Assembly (NCBI GenBank): GCA_003599855.1
Contig: QZKG01000033.1
Span: forward strand, 1 to 52,427
From: Gaiellales bacterium
GTDB lineage: Bacteria > Actinomycetota > Thermoleophilia > BMS3ABIN01
DNA length: 52,427 nt
Reading direction: 5' to 3'
The position numbers were made by a program, and so were the translations under genes. The notes below the pieces were generated by a model. That model had not been told where the DNA came from, did no database searches, and saw only the letters and a list, made by a program, of their open reading frames with translations. Shown one piece after another: positions 8,769 to 17,550 of this stretch. Each line of letters opens with the position of its first letter. Position 1 is the stretch's first letter.

Positions 8769-9785
8769 TCAGCAGATGCGTGGCAGCTGCTCGCCGGTGG
8801 GCATGGAGATGACGCGGCGGCTGCCGATGAGCGTGCGGGCGTGGACGCGGGGCGCCGCCGCAGCCTCCACCCGCCCGATCAGGGCGGCATCCCGGCCATG
8901 GGGGTTGGAGCGCATGGCAGCCAGAACGGCCTCGGTGTCTTCCTGGGCCATCACCGCCACGAGCTTGCCCTCGTTGGCCAGTATCAGCGGATCGAGCCCC
9001 AGCAGCTCGCAGGCGGAGCGCACTTCGGTGCGGTAGGGGATCGCCGCTTCATCGATCTCGATGGCGACGCCGGATGCCTGGGCGATCTCATTGAGCGTGG
9101 CGGCCAGGCCCCCGCGGGTGGGGTCGCGCATGACCCTTATCCCCGGCGCGGCCGCGAGCATGTCACGCACCAGCGGCCACAGGGGCGCGCAGTCGCTGAC
9201 CAGGCCGGTGGCGACCCCGATGCCCTCGCGCTGGCTCAGCACGGTGATGCCGTGGTCGCCGATGGTACCGCTGACGATGACGGCGTCGCCGGGCCTGGCG
9301 CCGGCGGCCGAGATGTCCACGCCGTCCGGCACCCGGCCGATGCCGCAGGTGGTGACGAACACGCCGTCAGCAGCGCCCTTCTCCACCACCTTGGTATCGC
9401 CGGCGATGATGTCGGTCCCCGCTTCGGCCCCGGCCTCGCTCATCGATTCCACTATGCGTTCGAGGTCGTGAAAGGCAAAACCCTCTTCGATGATGAAGCC
9501 CGCGGTCAGGTGCATGGGCTCGGCCCCGGCCACTGCCAGGTCGTTGACTGTGCCCGTGACCGCCAGGCGGCCGATATCGCCCCCGGGGAAGAAGAGTGGG
9601 GAGACCACGTGGCTGTCGATGGTGCAGGCCAGGCGCCCCTGGAAATCGAGGGTCGCTGCGTCCTCCATGCGCACGAGGATGGGGTTGGACAGGCCGCGGG
9701 CGAACACAGAATCCACCAGCTGCTGCGTCAGGCGGCCGCCGCTGCCGTGGGCCAGCAGTATCTGTCCCGACCTGTCAGCTCTCAT
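8769..9785 (-). CDS. hypE: Hydrogenase maturation factor HypE
   Basis: PurM/selenophosphate-synthetase-fold ATPase that dehydrates the carbamoylated C-terminal Cys thiocarboxamide to thiocyanate, giving the cyanide ligand of the active-site iron. The 338 residues include AHGSGGR, GTVNDLAVAGA, DPTRGGLA and the essential C-terminal PRIC ending at the last Cys. The start at 9785 overlaps the hypD stop by 11 bases, indicating translational coupling; the longer frame to 9926 would run deep into hypD. It is the last gene of the ten-gene hydrogenase operon. Confidence 0.96.
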   Translation of the reverse strand: MRADRSGQILLAHGSGGRLTQQLVDSVFARGLSNPILVRMEDAATLDFQGRLACTIDSHVVSPLFFPGGDIGRLAVTGTVNDLAVAGAEPMHLTAGFIIEEGFAFHDLERIVESMSEAGAEAGTDIIAGDTKVVEKGAADGVFVTTCGIGRVPDGVDISAAGARPGDAVIVSGTIGDHGITVLSQREGIGVATGLVSDCAPLWPLVRDMLAAAPGIRVMRDPTRGGLAATLNEIAQASGVAIEIDEAAIPYRTEVRSACELLGLDPLILANEGKLVAVMAQEDTEAVLAAMRSNPHGRDAALIGRVEAAAAPRVHARTLIGSRRVISMPTGEQLPRIC

Positions 9786-10887
9786 ACTGGTAATAAGCGG
9801 CGCAGGTGCCCTCGGAAGATACCATGCAGGGGCCCACGGGGTGTTCCGGCACGCAGGCGCCGCCGAAGAGCCCACAGTCGCGGGGCGTCTTCTGTCCCGT
9901 GAGGATGGCGCCGCAGATGCAGCCACGCGGCTCCCGGGAGTAGCTCACGTCCACGGGGAAGCGGCGGAGAGCGTCATGGGCGGCGAACTCCTCGCTGATG
10001 GCAAGGCCGCTGCCAGGGATCGTTCCCAGCCCGCGCCAGGCTGCGTCGCAGGGCTCGAAGACGTGCTCCATCAGCGCCAGGGCCGCCGGGTTGCCGCCGG
10101 CGCGGACGCCGCGCGTGTACTGTACCTCCACCTGGGAGCGGCCCTCGGCCTTCTGGCGGGAGAGCATGATGAGCCCCTGGAGGATGTCAGCCGGTTCGAA
10201 CCCGGTGACGACACAGGGTATGCCGTAGCGTGAGGCTACCGGGGCGTAGGCTTCCGGCCCGATGATGGCGGTGACGTGGCCGGGGCAGAGGTAGGCATCC
10301 ACCGCCAGCTCCGGCGCCGACGACAGCGCCTCCAGGGCCGGCGGCACCACCTTGTGCACCGACTGGACGAAAAAGTTGTCGACCCCGGTCTGGCGCGCCT
10401 CCAGGAGCGCGGCCGCCACCGTCGGCGCGGTGGTCTCGAAGCCGACGCCGAAGAAAACGACGCTCCTGTCAGGGTTCTCGCGGGCGATCTTCAGCGCGTC
10501 CAGCGTGGAGTAGACCACCTGCACCCGGGCTCCCTGCCCGCGGGCTTCGGCCAGGCCCATCCTCGTGCCGGGGACGCGCAGCATGTCGCCGAAGGTGGTG
10601 GCGATGACGTCTGGCAGAAGAGCCAGCTCGATGAAAGCGTCGATGTCGGCGTTGGCTGTGACGCAGACGGGGCAACCGGGCCCGGAGATCAGCGTCAGCT
10701 CCTCGGGCACGGCCTGGCGGATGCCATGGCGCGATATCGCCATCGTATGGGTGCCGCAGACCTCCATGACCTTGAGCGGCACGCTGTTGCCAGCCACCAG
10801 CTCCTCCAGCAGGCCGCGTGTCTGGGGACCGCTGCGGAACTCATCGAGGAAGGCCAGGCGGCCGGCGTCAGTCATCTTCGGCGACAT
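9775..10887 (-). CDS. hypD: Hydrogenase maturation factor HypD
   Basis: Iron-sulfur scaffold on which the Fe(CN)2CO unit is assembled together with HypC. The 370 residues hold VMEVCGTHT, SGPGCPVC, the FGVGFETTAP segment, and the C-terminal cysteine-rich part with RGCICG, RDCGLFGGAC and GPC that binds the cluster. An alternative start at 10875 would give an ATGACTGA overlap with the hypC stop; 10887 is the longest reading, with GAAGGGA directly before it. Both couple translation to hypC. Confidence 0.96.
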   Translation of the reverse strand: MSPKMTDAGRLAFLDEFRSGPQTRGLLEELVAGNSVPLKVMEVCGTHTMAISRHGIRQAVPEELTLISGPGCPVCVTANADIDAFIELALLPDVIATTFGDMLRVPGTRMGLAEARGQGARVQVVYSTLDALKIARENPDRSVVFFGVGFETTAPTVAAALLEARQTGVDNFFVQSVHKVVPPALEALSSAPELAVDAYLCPGHVTAIIGPEAYAPVASRYGIPCVVTGFEPADILQGLIMLSRQKAEGRSQVEVQYTRGVRAGGNPAALALMEHVFEPCDAAWRGLGTIPGSGLAISEEFAAHDALRRFPVDVSYSREPRGCICGAILTGQKTPRDCGLFGGACVPEHPVGPCMVSSEGTCAAYYQYES

Positions 10888-11104
10888 TCCCTTCGCCCAG
10901 CATGGCCCTGAAGAGCCTCAGCGTCTCAAGGGCTTCGGCCTCGTCGATCCTGGATATGGCGAAACCGGCATGCAGTAGCACGTAATCGCCCATGGACGCG
11001 TCTGGCAGCAGCACCAGCGAAGCTTCCCGCCGCGACCCGCCGATCTCCACCGTCGCCATCTGCTTATCGATCTCCACTATCCTGGCCGGGACCGCGAGGC
11101 ACAT
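10868..11104 (-). CDS. hypC: Hydrogenase maturation chaperone HypC
   Basis: A 78-residue chaperone that carries the iron centre with HypD and then docks to the large-subunit precursor. It begins MCLAVPARI, matching the family signature in which Cys2 is essential. It has the small OB-like fold pattern and a helical tail. It lies 43 bases after hypF and overlaps hypD. Confidence 0.95.
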   Translation of the reverse strand: MCLAVPARIVEIDKQMATVEIGGSRREASLVLLPDASMGDYVLLHAGFAISRIDEAEALETLRLFRAMLGEGNVAEDD

Positions 11105-11147
11105 CGTCAGCGTCCCCCCCGGCGCCGTTCCGTTGCTGTTTCACTGT

Positions 11148-13544
11148 TCACGACAAGTCTCCTAGTGCCGGTTGTACGCATCCGTCATCATCCCGATCAT
11201 CAGGTCGCGGGCGCCCGCGCTGGTAATAGGCAGCCAGCGCAGCCTGACCCAGGGAGACGCCGCCGTCGTTGGGCGGCACGGCGCTGTGCGTCAGCACCCT
11301 GAGGCCCGCGTGCTCGAGGCCCTGCCTCACCAGCCTCAGCAGCAGCCGGTTCTGGAAGGCCCCGCCACTGAGCGCCGCCGTTCCCAGATCCCGGCGCTCG
11401 GCCAGCCTCGCGCCTGTCCGTACTATAGCTTCTGCCAGCCCCAGGTGAAAGAGGGCGGCGATGGATCCCGGGGGCGAGCCCGATTTGATGTCGCCGATGA
11501 TGCGGGTCAGGGCCCGCTCCGGCGAAAGGGTCCAGGGCGTGGCGCCGGTGTTGAGTGAGAAACGGTACGCCATGTCGTCCAGCTCCAGGGCCGATCCGCT
11601 GTCCCGGCCGGCCCGCCCCGACCTGAGCGCCGCGGCTTCGAGCTCCATGGCACCCTGGGCTTCGTAAGATACCTTCAGGCGTCCGAGCGCCAGGGCCGCT
11701 ACCGCGTCGAACAGGCGGCCGCCGCTGGAAGTCTCAGGGCAGTTGAGGCCGGCTTCCAGTTGCCTGAGCAGCAGGTCCAGCTTCCTGGAGCTCACGCCCA
11801 GATGCGCCGCGCAGAAATCCAGCCTCTCGGGTACGAAGCGCCAGACCGCGGCCAGGGCCGCGCGCCACGGCTCACGCACCGCCGCGTCGCCACCCAGGAG
11901 CGGGAAGCAGTCCAGATGCGCGGCGCGCTCGAAGCCCGCCTGGAGGCCGCCGGTGAAGAACTCACCGCCCCAGACGTGGCCATCGTCGCCGAAGCCGGTG
12001 CCGTCGAAGGCGATGCCCACCGCTTCGCCGGTGAAACCGTTTTCCGCCAGGCACGCGGCGATGTGGGCGTGGTGGTGCTGCACGGCCAGGGGGTAGCGGT
12101 CACGCTCGTGGCAGTAGGTGGTGGAGAGGTAACCCGGGTGTCGGTCGCAGACGAAGACGGACGGCCGCACCGAGAAGAGGCTCTCGTAAAGCATCTCCGT
12201 GCGCTCGTAGTGCAGCAGCGTCTCCACGTTCTCCAGGTCGCCGATGTGCTGGGAAAGGAAAGCTTCGTCGCCCTTGGTCAGGCAGAAGGTGTTCTTCAGC
12301 TCGGCGCCGGTAGCCAGGATCGGGCCGGTGTGCAGAGGCAAACTCACCGGCAGCGGCGCGTAGCCCCGGGCCCGCCTGAGCATCACCGTCCGCCCGTCCT
12401 CGACCATCAGTACGCTGTCGTCATAGGTTGAGCGGATCTGCCGGTTGTGCATGAGGAAGAGGTCGGCCACGTCGGCAAGCCTGCTGAGCGCCTCGGTGTT
12501 GGTGCGGCAGATAGGCTCCTCGCTCAGGTTGCCGCTGGTCATCACCAGCGGTTCACCCATCTCCGCCATAAGAAGGAAGTGGAGGGGGGTGTAAGGCAGC
12601 ATCACGCCGAAACGGTCCATGCCCGGCGCCACCGCGGCGGCGACCCCGCTGCCTTCCAGGCCGTCAAGCAAGACGATGGGGCGCTCCACCGACTCCAGCA
12701 GGCGGCGTTCAACCTCGCCCGCAGCACAGATAAGGGCAGCGTCATCGCTGGAGGCGGCCATAAGGGCGAAGGGCTTGTGCGGGCGGCGCTTGCGCTCCCT
12801 GAGGCGCAGGACGGCCTCCTGGTCGCTGGCGGCGCAGGCAAGCTGGAAGCCCCCCAGGCTCTTGAGGGCTACGATCCGGCCTGAACGCAGAGCGGCGGCG
12901 GCAGCCAGGACCGGGTCCTCACGGGAGAGCATGGCGCCGGTGCGGTCAGCCAGCCACAACCCCGGCCCGCAGACCGGGCAGGCGTTGGGTTCCGCGTGAA
13001 AGCGGCGGTCAGCCGGGTCGTCGTATTCGGCCCGGCACTCCGGGCACATGACGAAGCGTTTCATGGTGGTGGACCGGCGGTCGTAGGGCAACTCCTCGAT
13101 GATGGTGAAGCGCGGACCGCAGTTGGTGCAGTTGATGAAGGGGTAGCGGTAGCGGCGGTCATCAGGATCGAACAGCTCCGCCAGGCACTGGTCGCAGGTA
13201 CAGCTGTCCGGGCTCACCAGCAGGCGCGTGGATTCCCCCGCGAGCGACGAGCCGATCACGAAGCCTTCCTGTCCCAAAGGCTGCGCGGGTTCGACGCTCA
13301 AGCTGGTGATGGCCGCCCGCGGCGGGCTTTCCTCACGCAGGGCAATGATGAATGACTCGATCCGGCCGGGCTCGCCCTCGACGTCGACGCGCACTCCCGT
13401 GCTGTCATTGATGACTTCGCCGCTCAGCCCGAACCGGCGCGCCAGGCGGTAGATGAACGGCCTGAAGCCGACGCCCTGCACCACGCCGGTGACGGTTATG
13501 AGGGATCTGCCTGTCTGGGATGTGCGACTCCCGGTGTCAGCCAT
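11148..13544 (-). CDS. hypF: Carbamoyltransferase HypF
   Basis: Transfers a carbamoyl group from carbamoyl phosphate to HypE. Domains in order: acylphosphatase (GVVQGVGFRPF), two zinc-finger pairs (CTCDQC, CTNCG, then CPEC, CPVCG), a YrdC-like nucleotide-binding domain, and a Kae1-like domain with QHHHAH, FDGTGFGDDG, SGGAFQN and NDGG. I start at the ATG at 13544 (798 residues) because HypF proteins usually begin just ahead of the acylphosphatase loop. A longer frame to 13646 would overlap hypB by 43 bases. Confidence 0.94.
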   Translation of the reverse strand: MADTGSRTSQTGRSLITVTGVVQGVGFRPFIYRLARRFGLSGEVINDSTGVRVDVEGEPGRIESFIIALREESPPRAAITSLSVEPAQPLGQEGFVIGSSLAGESTRLLVSPDSCTCDQCLAELFDPDDRRYRYPFINCTNCGPRFTIIEELPYDRRSTTMKRFVMCPECRAEYDDPADRRFHAEPNACPVCGPGLWLADRTGAMLSREDPVLAAAAALRSGRIVALKSLGGFQLACAASDQEAVLRLRERKRRPHKPFALMAASSDDAALICAAGEVERRLLESVERPIVLLDGLEGSGVAAAVAPGMDRFGVMLPYTPLHFLLMAEMGEPLVMTSGNLSEEPICRTNTEALSRLADVADLFLMHNRQIRSTYDDSVLMVEDGRTVMLRRARGYAPLPVSLPLHTGPILATGAELKNTFCLTKGDEAFLSQHIGDLENVETLLHYERTEMLYESLFSVRPSVFVCDRHPGYLSTTYCHERDRYPLAVQHHHAHIAACLAENGFTGEAVGIAFDGTGFGDDGHVWGGEFFTGGLQAGFERAAHLDCFPLLGGDAAVREPWRAALAAVWRFVPERLDFCAAHLGVSSRKLDLLLRQLEAGLNCPETSSGGRLFDAVAALALGRLKVSYEAQGAMELEAAALRSGRAGRDSGSALELDDMAYRFSLNTGATPWTLSPERALTRIIGDIKSGSPPGSIAALFHLGLAEAIVRTGARLAERRDLGTAALSGGAFQNRLLLRLVRQGLEHAGLRVLTHSAVPPNDGGVSLGQAALAAYYQRGRPRPDDRDDDGCVQPALGDLS

Positions 13545-13603
13545 GCCTAGCCTGTCGAAGAGGTTGTCCCATATACCCTTGTCCGGAAGCGCCGTCGTGC
13601 CGG

Positions 13604-14257
13604 TTAACCAACGCGGCCGACCGCCGACGCCAGCCACGCGGTCCATGCAGCCAGTCCCCGCTCCTCGGTGCAGGAAACCTCGAACAGGCTGGCGCCTGGA
13701 TTAAGGCCCAGAACCAGCTCCCGGAACCGGGCCATGTCGAAATCGCAGTAGGGGAGGAGGTCCACCTTGTTGATGAGCACCGCGTCGGCGACCCTGAAAA
13801 TCTGCGGATACTTATAGGGCTTGTCGTGCCCCTCGGTGACGCTGGTTATCAGGATGCGGCTTTCTTCACCCAGGTCGAACTCGGCGGGGCAGACCAGGTT
13901 GCCGACGTTCTCGATGATGATCATGTCCAGCGCCTCCAGGTCGAGGTGCTCCAGCGCCGTGCCGATCATGCCTGCGTTCAGGTGACAGCCGCCGCCGGTG
14001 TTGATCTGGATCGCGGGGATGTCCATCGCCTCTATCGCCAGGGAATCCACCTCCGAGGCGATGTCGCCCTCGATGACGGCGATGCCGACCCGGCTGCGCA
14101 ACTCCTCGATGGTGCCCATGATGACGCTGGTCTTGCCGGCGCCAGGAGCGGCCATCAGGTTGACGAGCGTCACGTCGTGGCTGGCCAGCAGGGCGCGGTT
14201 GGCCGCCGCCGCCTCGTCGTTGCGGGCAAGGATGTTCTGCCTGACCTCGATCCTCAC
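13604..14257 (-). CDS. hypB: Hydrogenase nickel-incorporation GTPase HypB
   Basis: SIMIBI-class GTPase that drives nickel insertion with HypA. The 217 residues contain the P-loop APGAGKT, GGGCHLNAGM carrying the metal-binding Cys-His at the dimer interface, IENVGNLVCP and NKVDL. There is no His-rich nickel-storage stretch and no N-terminal CxxCGC, so it is a minimal form. Start codon is GTG (GTG AGG ATC). Confidence 0.95.
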   Translation of the reverse strand: MRIEVRQNILARNDEAAAANRALLASHDVTLVNLMAAPGAGKTSVIMGTIEELRSRVGIAVIEGDIASEVDSLAIEAMDIPAIQINTGGGCHLNAGMIGTALEHLDLEALDMIIIENVGNLVCPAEFDLGEESRILITSVTEGHDKPYKYPQIFRVADAVLINKVDLLPYCDFDMARFRELVLGLNPGASLFEVSCTEERGLAAWTAWLASAVGRVG

Positions 14258-14296
14258 GTGATCACCGTTCCTGTCGCAGGTTGTGTGAAGAGTATC

Positions 14297-14638
14297 TCAT
14301 CCCACCTCGATGCTGTCGACATAGAGCTCCTGGCCCCGGGAGAGGACCGGCACGGGGCTGTGACACTCGGGGCAGGTCACAAACGCGCTATCGGGGTGGA
14401 ACTCGATGTCGCACAGGTCGCACCAGGCACTCGCCTCAACGGTGGTGAAGACCAGTTCGGCGCCTTCGGCCAGCGTGCCCCGGGACAGCTCGGTGAAATA
14501 GAACTCGATCGAGCGGTCGACGAAGGTCGACAGCTCGCCGATGGTCACATGGACCTCGGAGACCTTCCTGGCGCCGGCCTTCCGCGCCTCTGCCTGGACG
14601 ATCTCCAGCAATCCCTCGGTGACGGCGAACTCATGCAT
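14297..14638 (-). CDS. hypA: Hydrogenase nickel-incorporation protein HypA
   Basis: A 113-residue zinc/nickel protein. It begins MHE, the nickel site, and has a zinc ribbon with CDLC and CPEC pairs near residues 73-92. It overlaps the upstream maturation protease by 8 bases, so the two are translationally coupled, and lies 39 bases before hypB. Confidence 0.94.
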   Translation of the reverse strand: MHEFAVTEGLLEIVQAEARKAGARKVSEVHVTIGELSTFVDRSIEFYFTELSRGTLAEGAELVFTTVEASAWCDLCDIEFHPDSAFVTCPECHSPVPVLSRGQELYVDSIEVG

Positions 14639-15215
14639 TTTTCTTTTCGGAAGGGTTGGCCAGCGGGCGGGCCGCTTTCGGCTCCGGCGCCAGGCCCCGG
14701 GATTCCAGCAGGTCGATGATGATCTCGATCACCCGGCCCATCTTCCGGGCAACCGGGCGCGACAGGTCCGCCCCGAACTCATCCATCTTCTTGGGCTGCA
14801 CGCCGATGATCGTCGCGCTCAGCCCCTCGTTCATGAGCGCCGCCGTCCGGATGACCTCGACGATGCCGGTGTCATGCACCGAGAGCCTGGGCGCATCGTC
14901 CATCTCCAGCTCCTCGGAGTTGAACATGAAGATGCTGCCCGCCTTCGCTGAGGCGTCCACGGCGTCGACGATGACCACCTCCCCGGCCGCCCGGATGAGC
15001 GGCATCAGGGACATTCCGCCCACACCGCCGTCCACGACCTCGACTTCCGCGGGGAACACATAGCCCTCGATCAGCTCCCGCGCGACCCTCACGCCGATTC
15101 CCTCGTCTCCCATCATGTCGTTCCCGACCCCGAGCACGAGCACCTGGATGTCATCCCCGCGCTTCTCGCCGTATCCAGGCTCGTGCCCGGGCCGGTCAGT
15201 ATCGCTTGCGTTCAA
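14631..15215 (-). CDS. Hydrogenase maturation protease (HyaD/HybD family, M52)
   Basis: Endopeptidase that trims the large-subunit C-terminus once nickel is in place. The 194 residues contain VLGVGNDMMGDEGIG (28-41) with the metal-binding acidic residue, VVDGGVGG (Asp62), VDAVDA and HDTG (His114), the three ligand positions of the family. The start is a TTG with a weak ribosome site, so the first 20 or so residues are uncertain. Its natural substrate should be the 15-residue tail after the C-terminal DP-Sec-xxCxxH motif of the neighbouring large subunit; that tail exists only if the UGA is read through. Confidence 0.9.
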   Translation of the reverse strand: MNASDTDRPGHEPGYGEKRGDDIQVLVLGVGNDMMGDEGIGVRVARELIEGYVFPAEVEVVDGGVGGMSLMPLIRAAGEVVIVDAVDASAKAGSIFMFNSEELEMDDAPRLSVHDTGIVEVIRTAALMNEGLSATIIGVQPKKMDEFGADLSRPVARKMGRVIEIIIDLLESRGLAPEPKAARPLANPSEKKNA

Positions 15216-15222
15216 TAACAGC

Positions 15223-15945
15223 TCACTTTCCCCGTTTTTTCCTGCCTGACGCTCCCCTGATGGGCGCGTGTTTTCTCGGCACCAGGCGCCAGCCGTTCAG
15301 GATGCTGCGGAAGGTGCGATCGCGCTCGCTGAGGGTCCTCAGGAGGGCGAAGTAGACGTGGATCAGGGCCAGGCAGGCGAACACCCAGATCAGGTAGTAA
15401 TGCCAGGTGCGCACGCCCTGCTGGCCGCCGAACACGTCGTAGACCCAGCTGAACAGGCTGTTGGTGTTGGTCAGCTCCCAGAAGAAGGTGCCCTCGAACA
15501 GCGCGAACCCCGTCAGGATGGCGATGGCATAGAACAGCAGCATCAGCGGGAAGACGAAGACCGCCATCACCGGGTTGGCCTTGCGCCAGTACCGGTGGTC
15601 CTTCCTCAGGAAGAGGAAGTAGGACAGCGCCTCAGGCAGCGCCTTGAGGCTCTTCCTGCTGGGCCCGATGTCGCGCCAGTCGGCGTCGAAATGGGAGAAG
15701 AACGCCATCTCCAGGCGTATCAGCACCGACTCGATGAGGATCGCCGCGCAGATGAAGTGCGTCCAGCGGATCCACGACATCACCATCACGGGGTCAGTTT
15801 CCGAGCCCAGGGTGAAGAAGGGCTTGTGGATGTAGAATCCCGTCACGGCCAGCACGATTATCATGCCGCCGATCAGCCAGTGGAGCATGATGTAGACCCA
15901 GTGCCTCTGTTTTACCGCTATCCGGTCAGACATATCAGTCACCAC
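15223..15945 (-). CDS. Ni/Fe-hydrogenase b-type cytochrome subunit (HyaC-like)
   Basis: A 240-residue integral membrane di-haem cytochrome b with four main helices. Candidate haem ligands are His22 (LHWLIG), His63 (WTHFICA), His182 (TWHYYLIW) and His196 (LIHVYFAL). It would anchor the hydrogenase and hand electrons to the quinone pool. The frame starts with GTG at 15945, directly after the TAG of the extended large subunit with no gap; an ATG four codons later is the alternative. Confidence 0.94.
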   Translation of the reverse strand: MVTDMSDRIAVKQRHWVYIMLHWLIGGMIIVLAVTGFYIHKPFFTLGSETDPVMVMSWIRWTHFICAAILIESVLIRLEMAFFSHFDADWRDIGPSRKSLKALPEALSYFLFLRKDHRYWRKANPVMAVFVFPLMLLFYAIAILTGFALFEGTFFWELTNTNSLFSWVYDVFGGQQGVRTWHYYLIWVFACLALIHVYFALLRTLSERDRTFRSILNGWRLVPRKHAPIRGASGRKKRGK

Positions 15946-17550
15946 CTAGCGGACCTGGAACTTGAGGACTTTATTGGTTTTCGGTTCAATCACGTGAACC
16001 GCGCACGCGATTCATGGATCGAAGGTGTGTATCACCCGTAATATCTCCAGCGGCTTCTCCGGGTCGGCTACGGGCGTGCCCACCAGGGCCTCCTCCACCG
16101 GCCCGCGCGCCCCCTGTTCGTCCCTGGGGGAGAAGTTCCAGTTGGAGGCCGGCACGGCCTGGTAGCTGGAGATCTTCTTGTCCTCGATGCGGTTCCAGTG
16201 GGCCAGGGCGCCGCGGGGGGCGTCCCAGGCGCCCACGCCGGAACCGCTCTTGGGCACCTCGTTCGGGGTGAACCATTCGCCCTTGCCGCTGGCGATGTTC
16301 TCCTTGAGCTGGGCCAGGTCCATCTCCATCTTGTCGGCGATCAGCGAGGACTCCAGCGCCTTGGTCGCCAGGCGGCCCAGCGCCGAGACCAGCACCGTGG
16401 GGTTGCCGGCCTGGCCGATAGCCGCCAGGGTGCTGTCGACGATGCTCTTGGCGCCCGGGGCGTCCGACAGGTAGGCGATCAGCATCCGCGCCAGGGTGCC
16501 GACCTCCATCTGCCTGCCCTTGATGTTGGTGGTCTTGGACCAGGTGTACTTGTCCTCAAGGTCGAGGCTGGTGTACTCCGGCTCGGTTTCAGCATCGGCG
16601 CTGCCGGGGTTCTTGCCCTCGCCGGAAGCGGCAGTGTACCAGCTGCTGCCGGTGAACTCCTGCACGTCGGTGTGGGGGTCGACATCCTCCACCGCCAGGT
16701 TGCCGTCGAAGATCGCTCCCCGTGGCAGGGCCCGCTGCCTGGGATCGCGGCTGAGGTCCTCCAGCACGCCCCAGGTGAGGAAGTTGCCCACGCCCTGGCC
16801 GAAGGTCGCCAGGTCGAGGTAGAAGGGGGCCGCTGCCAGCGTGTCGGGCACGAAGACGTTACGCACGAAGTCGTTGACCTCTTTCATGATGTACTCGTAA
16901 TTCACCACGTCCTGCAGGGTCGGTACGCAGGTCACGCCTCCCGGCGGCGTCGACATGTGGTAGGGGAACTTGCCGCCGAAGACAGCCAGCGCCTGCGCTG
17001 CCTTGGCTTGTATCTCCAGCGCCTGCAGGTAGTGCGCCGACAGCTCCAGGTTCACTTCCGGCGGCAGCTTCATCGCCGGGTGGCCCCAGTAACCGTTCTC
17101 CAGGAAGCCCAGCTGGCCGCTGTCGACGAAGGCCTTCAGCCGGTCCTGGACCGCCTGGAGCGCCGGCGTCGTGGCCTTGGCCGAGAGGGCGCTGACCACG
17201 TCGACGTAGTCGAAGGCGTTCAGGGTGTAGAACCACAGCACATGGGAATGCAGGAACTGGGCCGCCTCCATGAGGTTGCGCACCAGCACCGCGTTGTCGG
17301 GCGGCTCCACGCCGAAGGATTCCTCCAGCCCCATGGTGGCCGCGTGGCCGTGCGAGGTGGGGCAGACGCCGCAGATGCGGTGGGCGATGTGCCAGGCGTC
17401 CCGCGGGTCGCGGTCCTTGATGAATATCTCGAAGCCGCGGAAGAGGGTGCAGCTGATCCAGGCGTCCTTGACCACGCCGTTGTCGACCTCGACTTCACAC
17501 CGTATGTGGCCTTCGAGCCTTGTTACGGGATCGATAACAACCCGGGCCAT
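15946..17550 (-). CDS. [NiFeSe] hydrogenase large subunit with selenocysteine at codon 513
   Basis: Catalytic subunit of a group 1 uptake hydrogenase. N-terminal RLEGH and RICGVCPTSHGHA (Cys60, Cys63) supply one pair of nickel ligands. The conventional frame ends ...THTFDP at a UGA (16012-16014). Continuing in frame gives Sec-IACAVHVIEPKTNKVLKFQ-VR and a TAG at 15946-15948, exactly the DPCxxCxxH motif with Cys replaced by Sec513, then Cys516 and His519. Total 534 residues. The 15 residues after His519 form the removable tail expected of a maturable subunit. The ATG overlaps the small-subunit TGA (TGATG). Annotating a stop at 16012 would delete two nickel ligands, so it would be an annotation error. 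Confidence 0.95.
15982..16001 (-). promoter_or_regulatory. Bacterial SECIS-like hairpin
   Basis: In the mRNA, ten bases after the UGA, CGGUUCA pairs perfectly with UGAACCG around the six-base loop CGUGAU. The seven-base stem and the loop fall at +11 to +30 from the UGA, nearly the same register as the E. coli fdhF element as I remember it. The loop has a G in its first two positions, as the published bacterial consensus requires. An overlapping alternative stem from the A of UGA (AAUCGCGUG with CACGUGAUU) is also possible and may compete. Confidence 0.78.
16012..16014 (-). other. In-frame UGA predicted to be decoded as selenocysteine
   Basis: TGA on the minus strand between GAT CCA and ATC GCG TGC, at the position of the first Cys in the C-terminal DPCxxC nickel motif. 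Perfect motif continuation downstream, in-frame coding to a TAG adjoining the next gene, and a SECIS-like hairpin all support Sec over termination. Confidence 0.92.

Noticed and set aside
10196-10215. tRNA T-loop-like GGTTCGAACCC
   Set aside because: It lies inside the hypD coding region and has no surrounding cloverleaf.
16012-16014. TGA as the true stop of the hydrogenase large subunit, or a frameshift/pseudogene
   Set aside because: It would remove half of the nickel site, while the next codons restore the motif perfectly to a TAG abutting the next gene and a SECIS-like hairpin follows.
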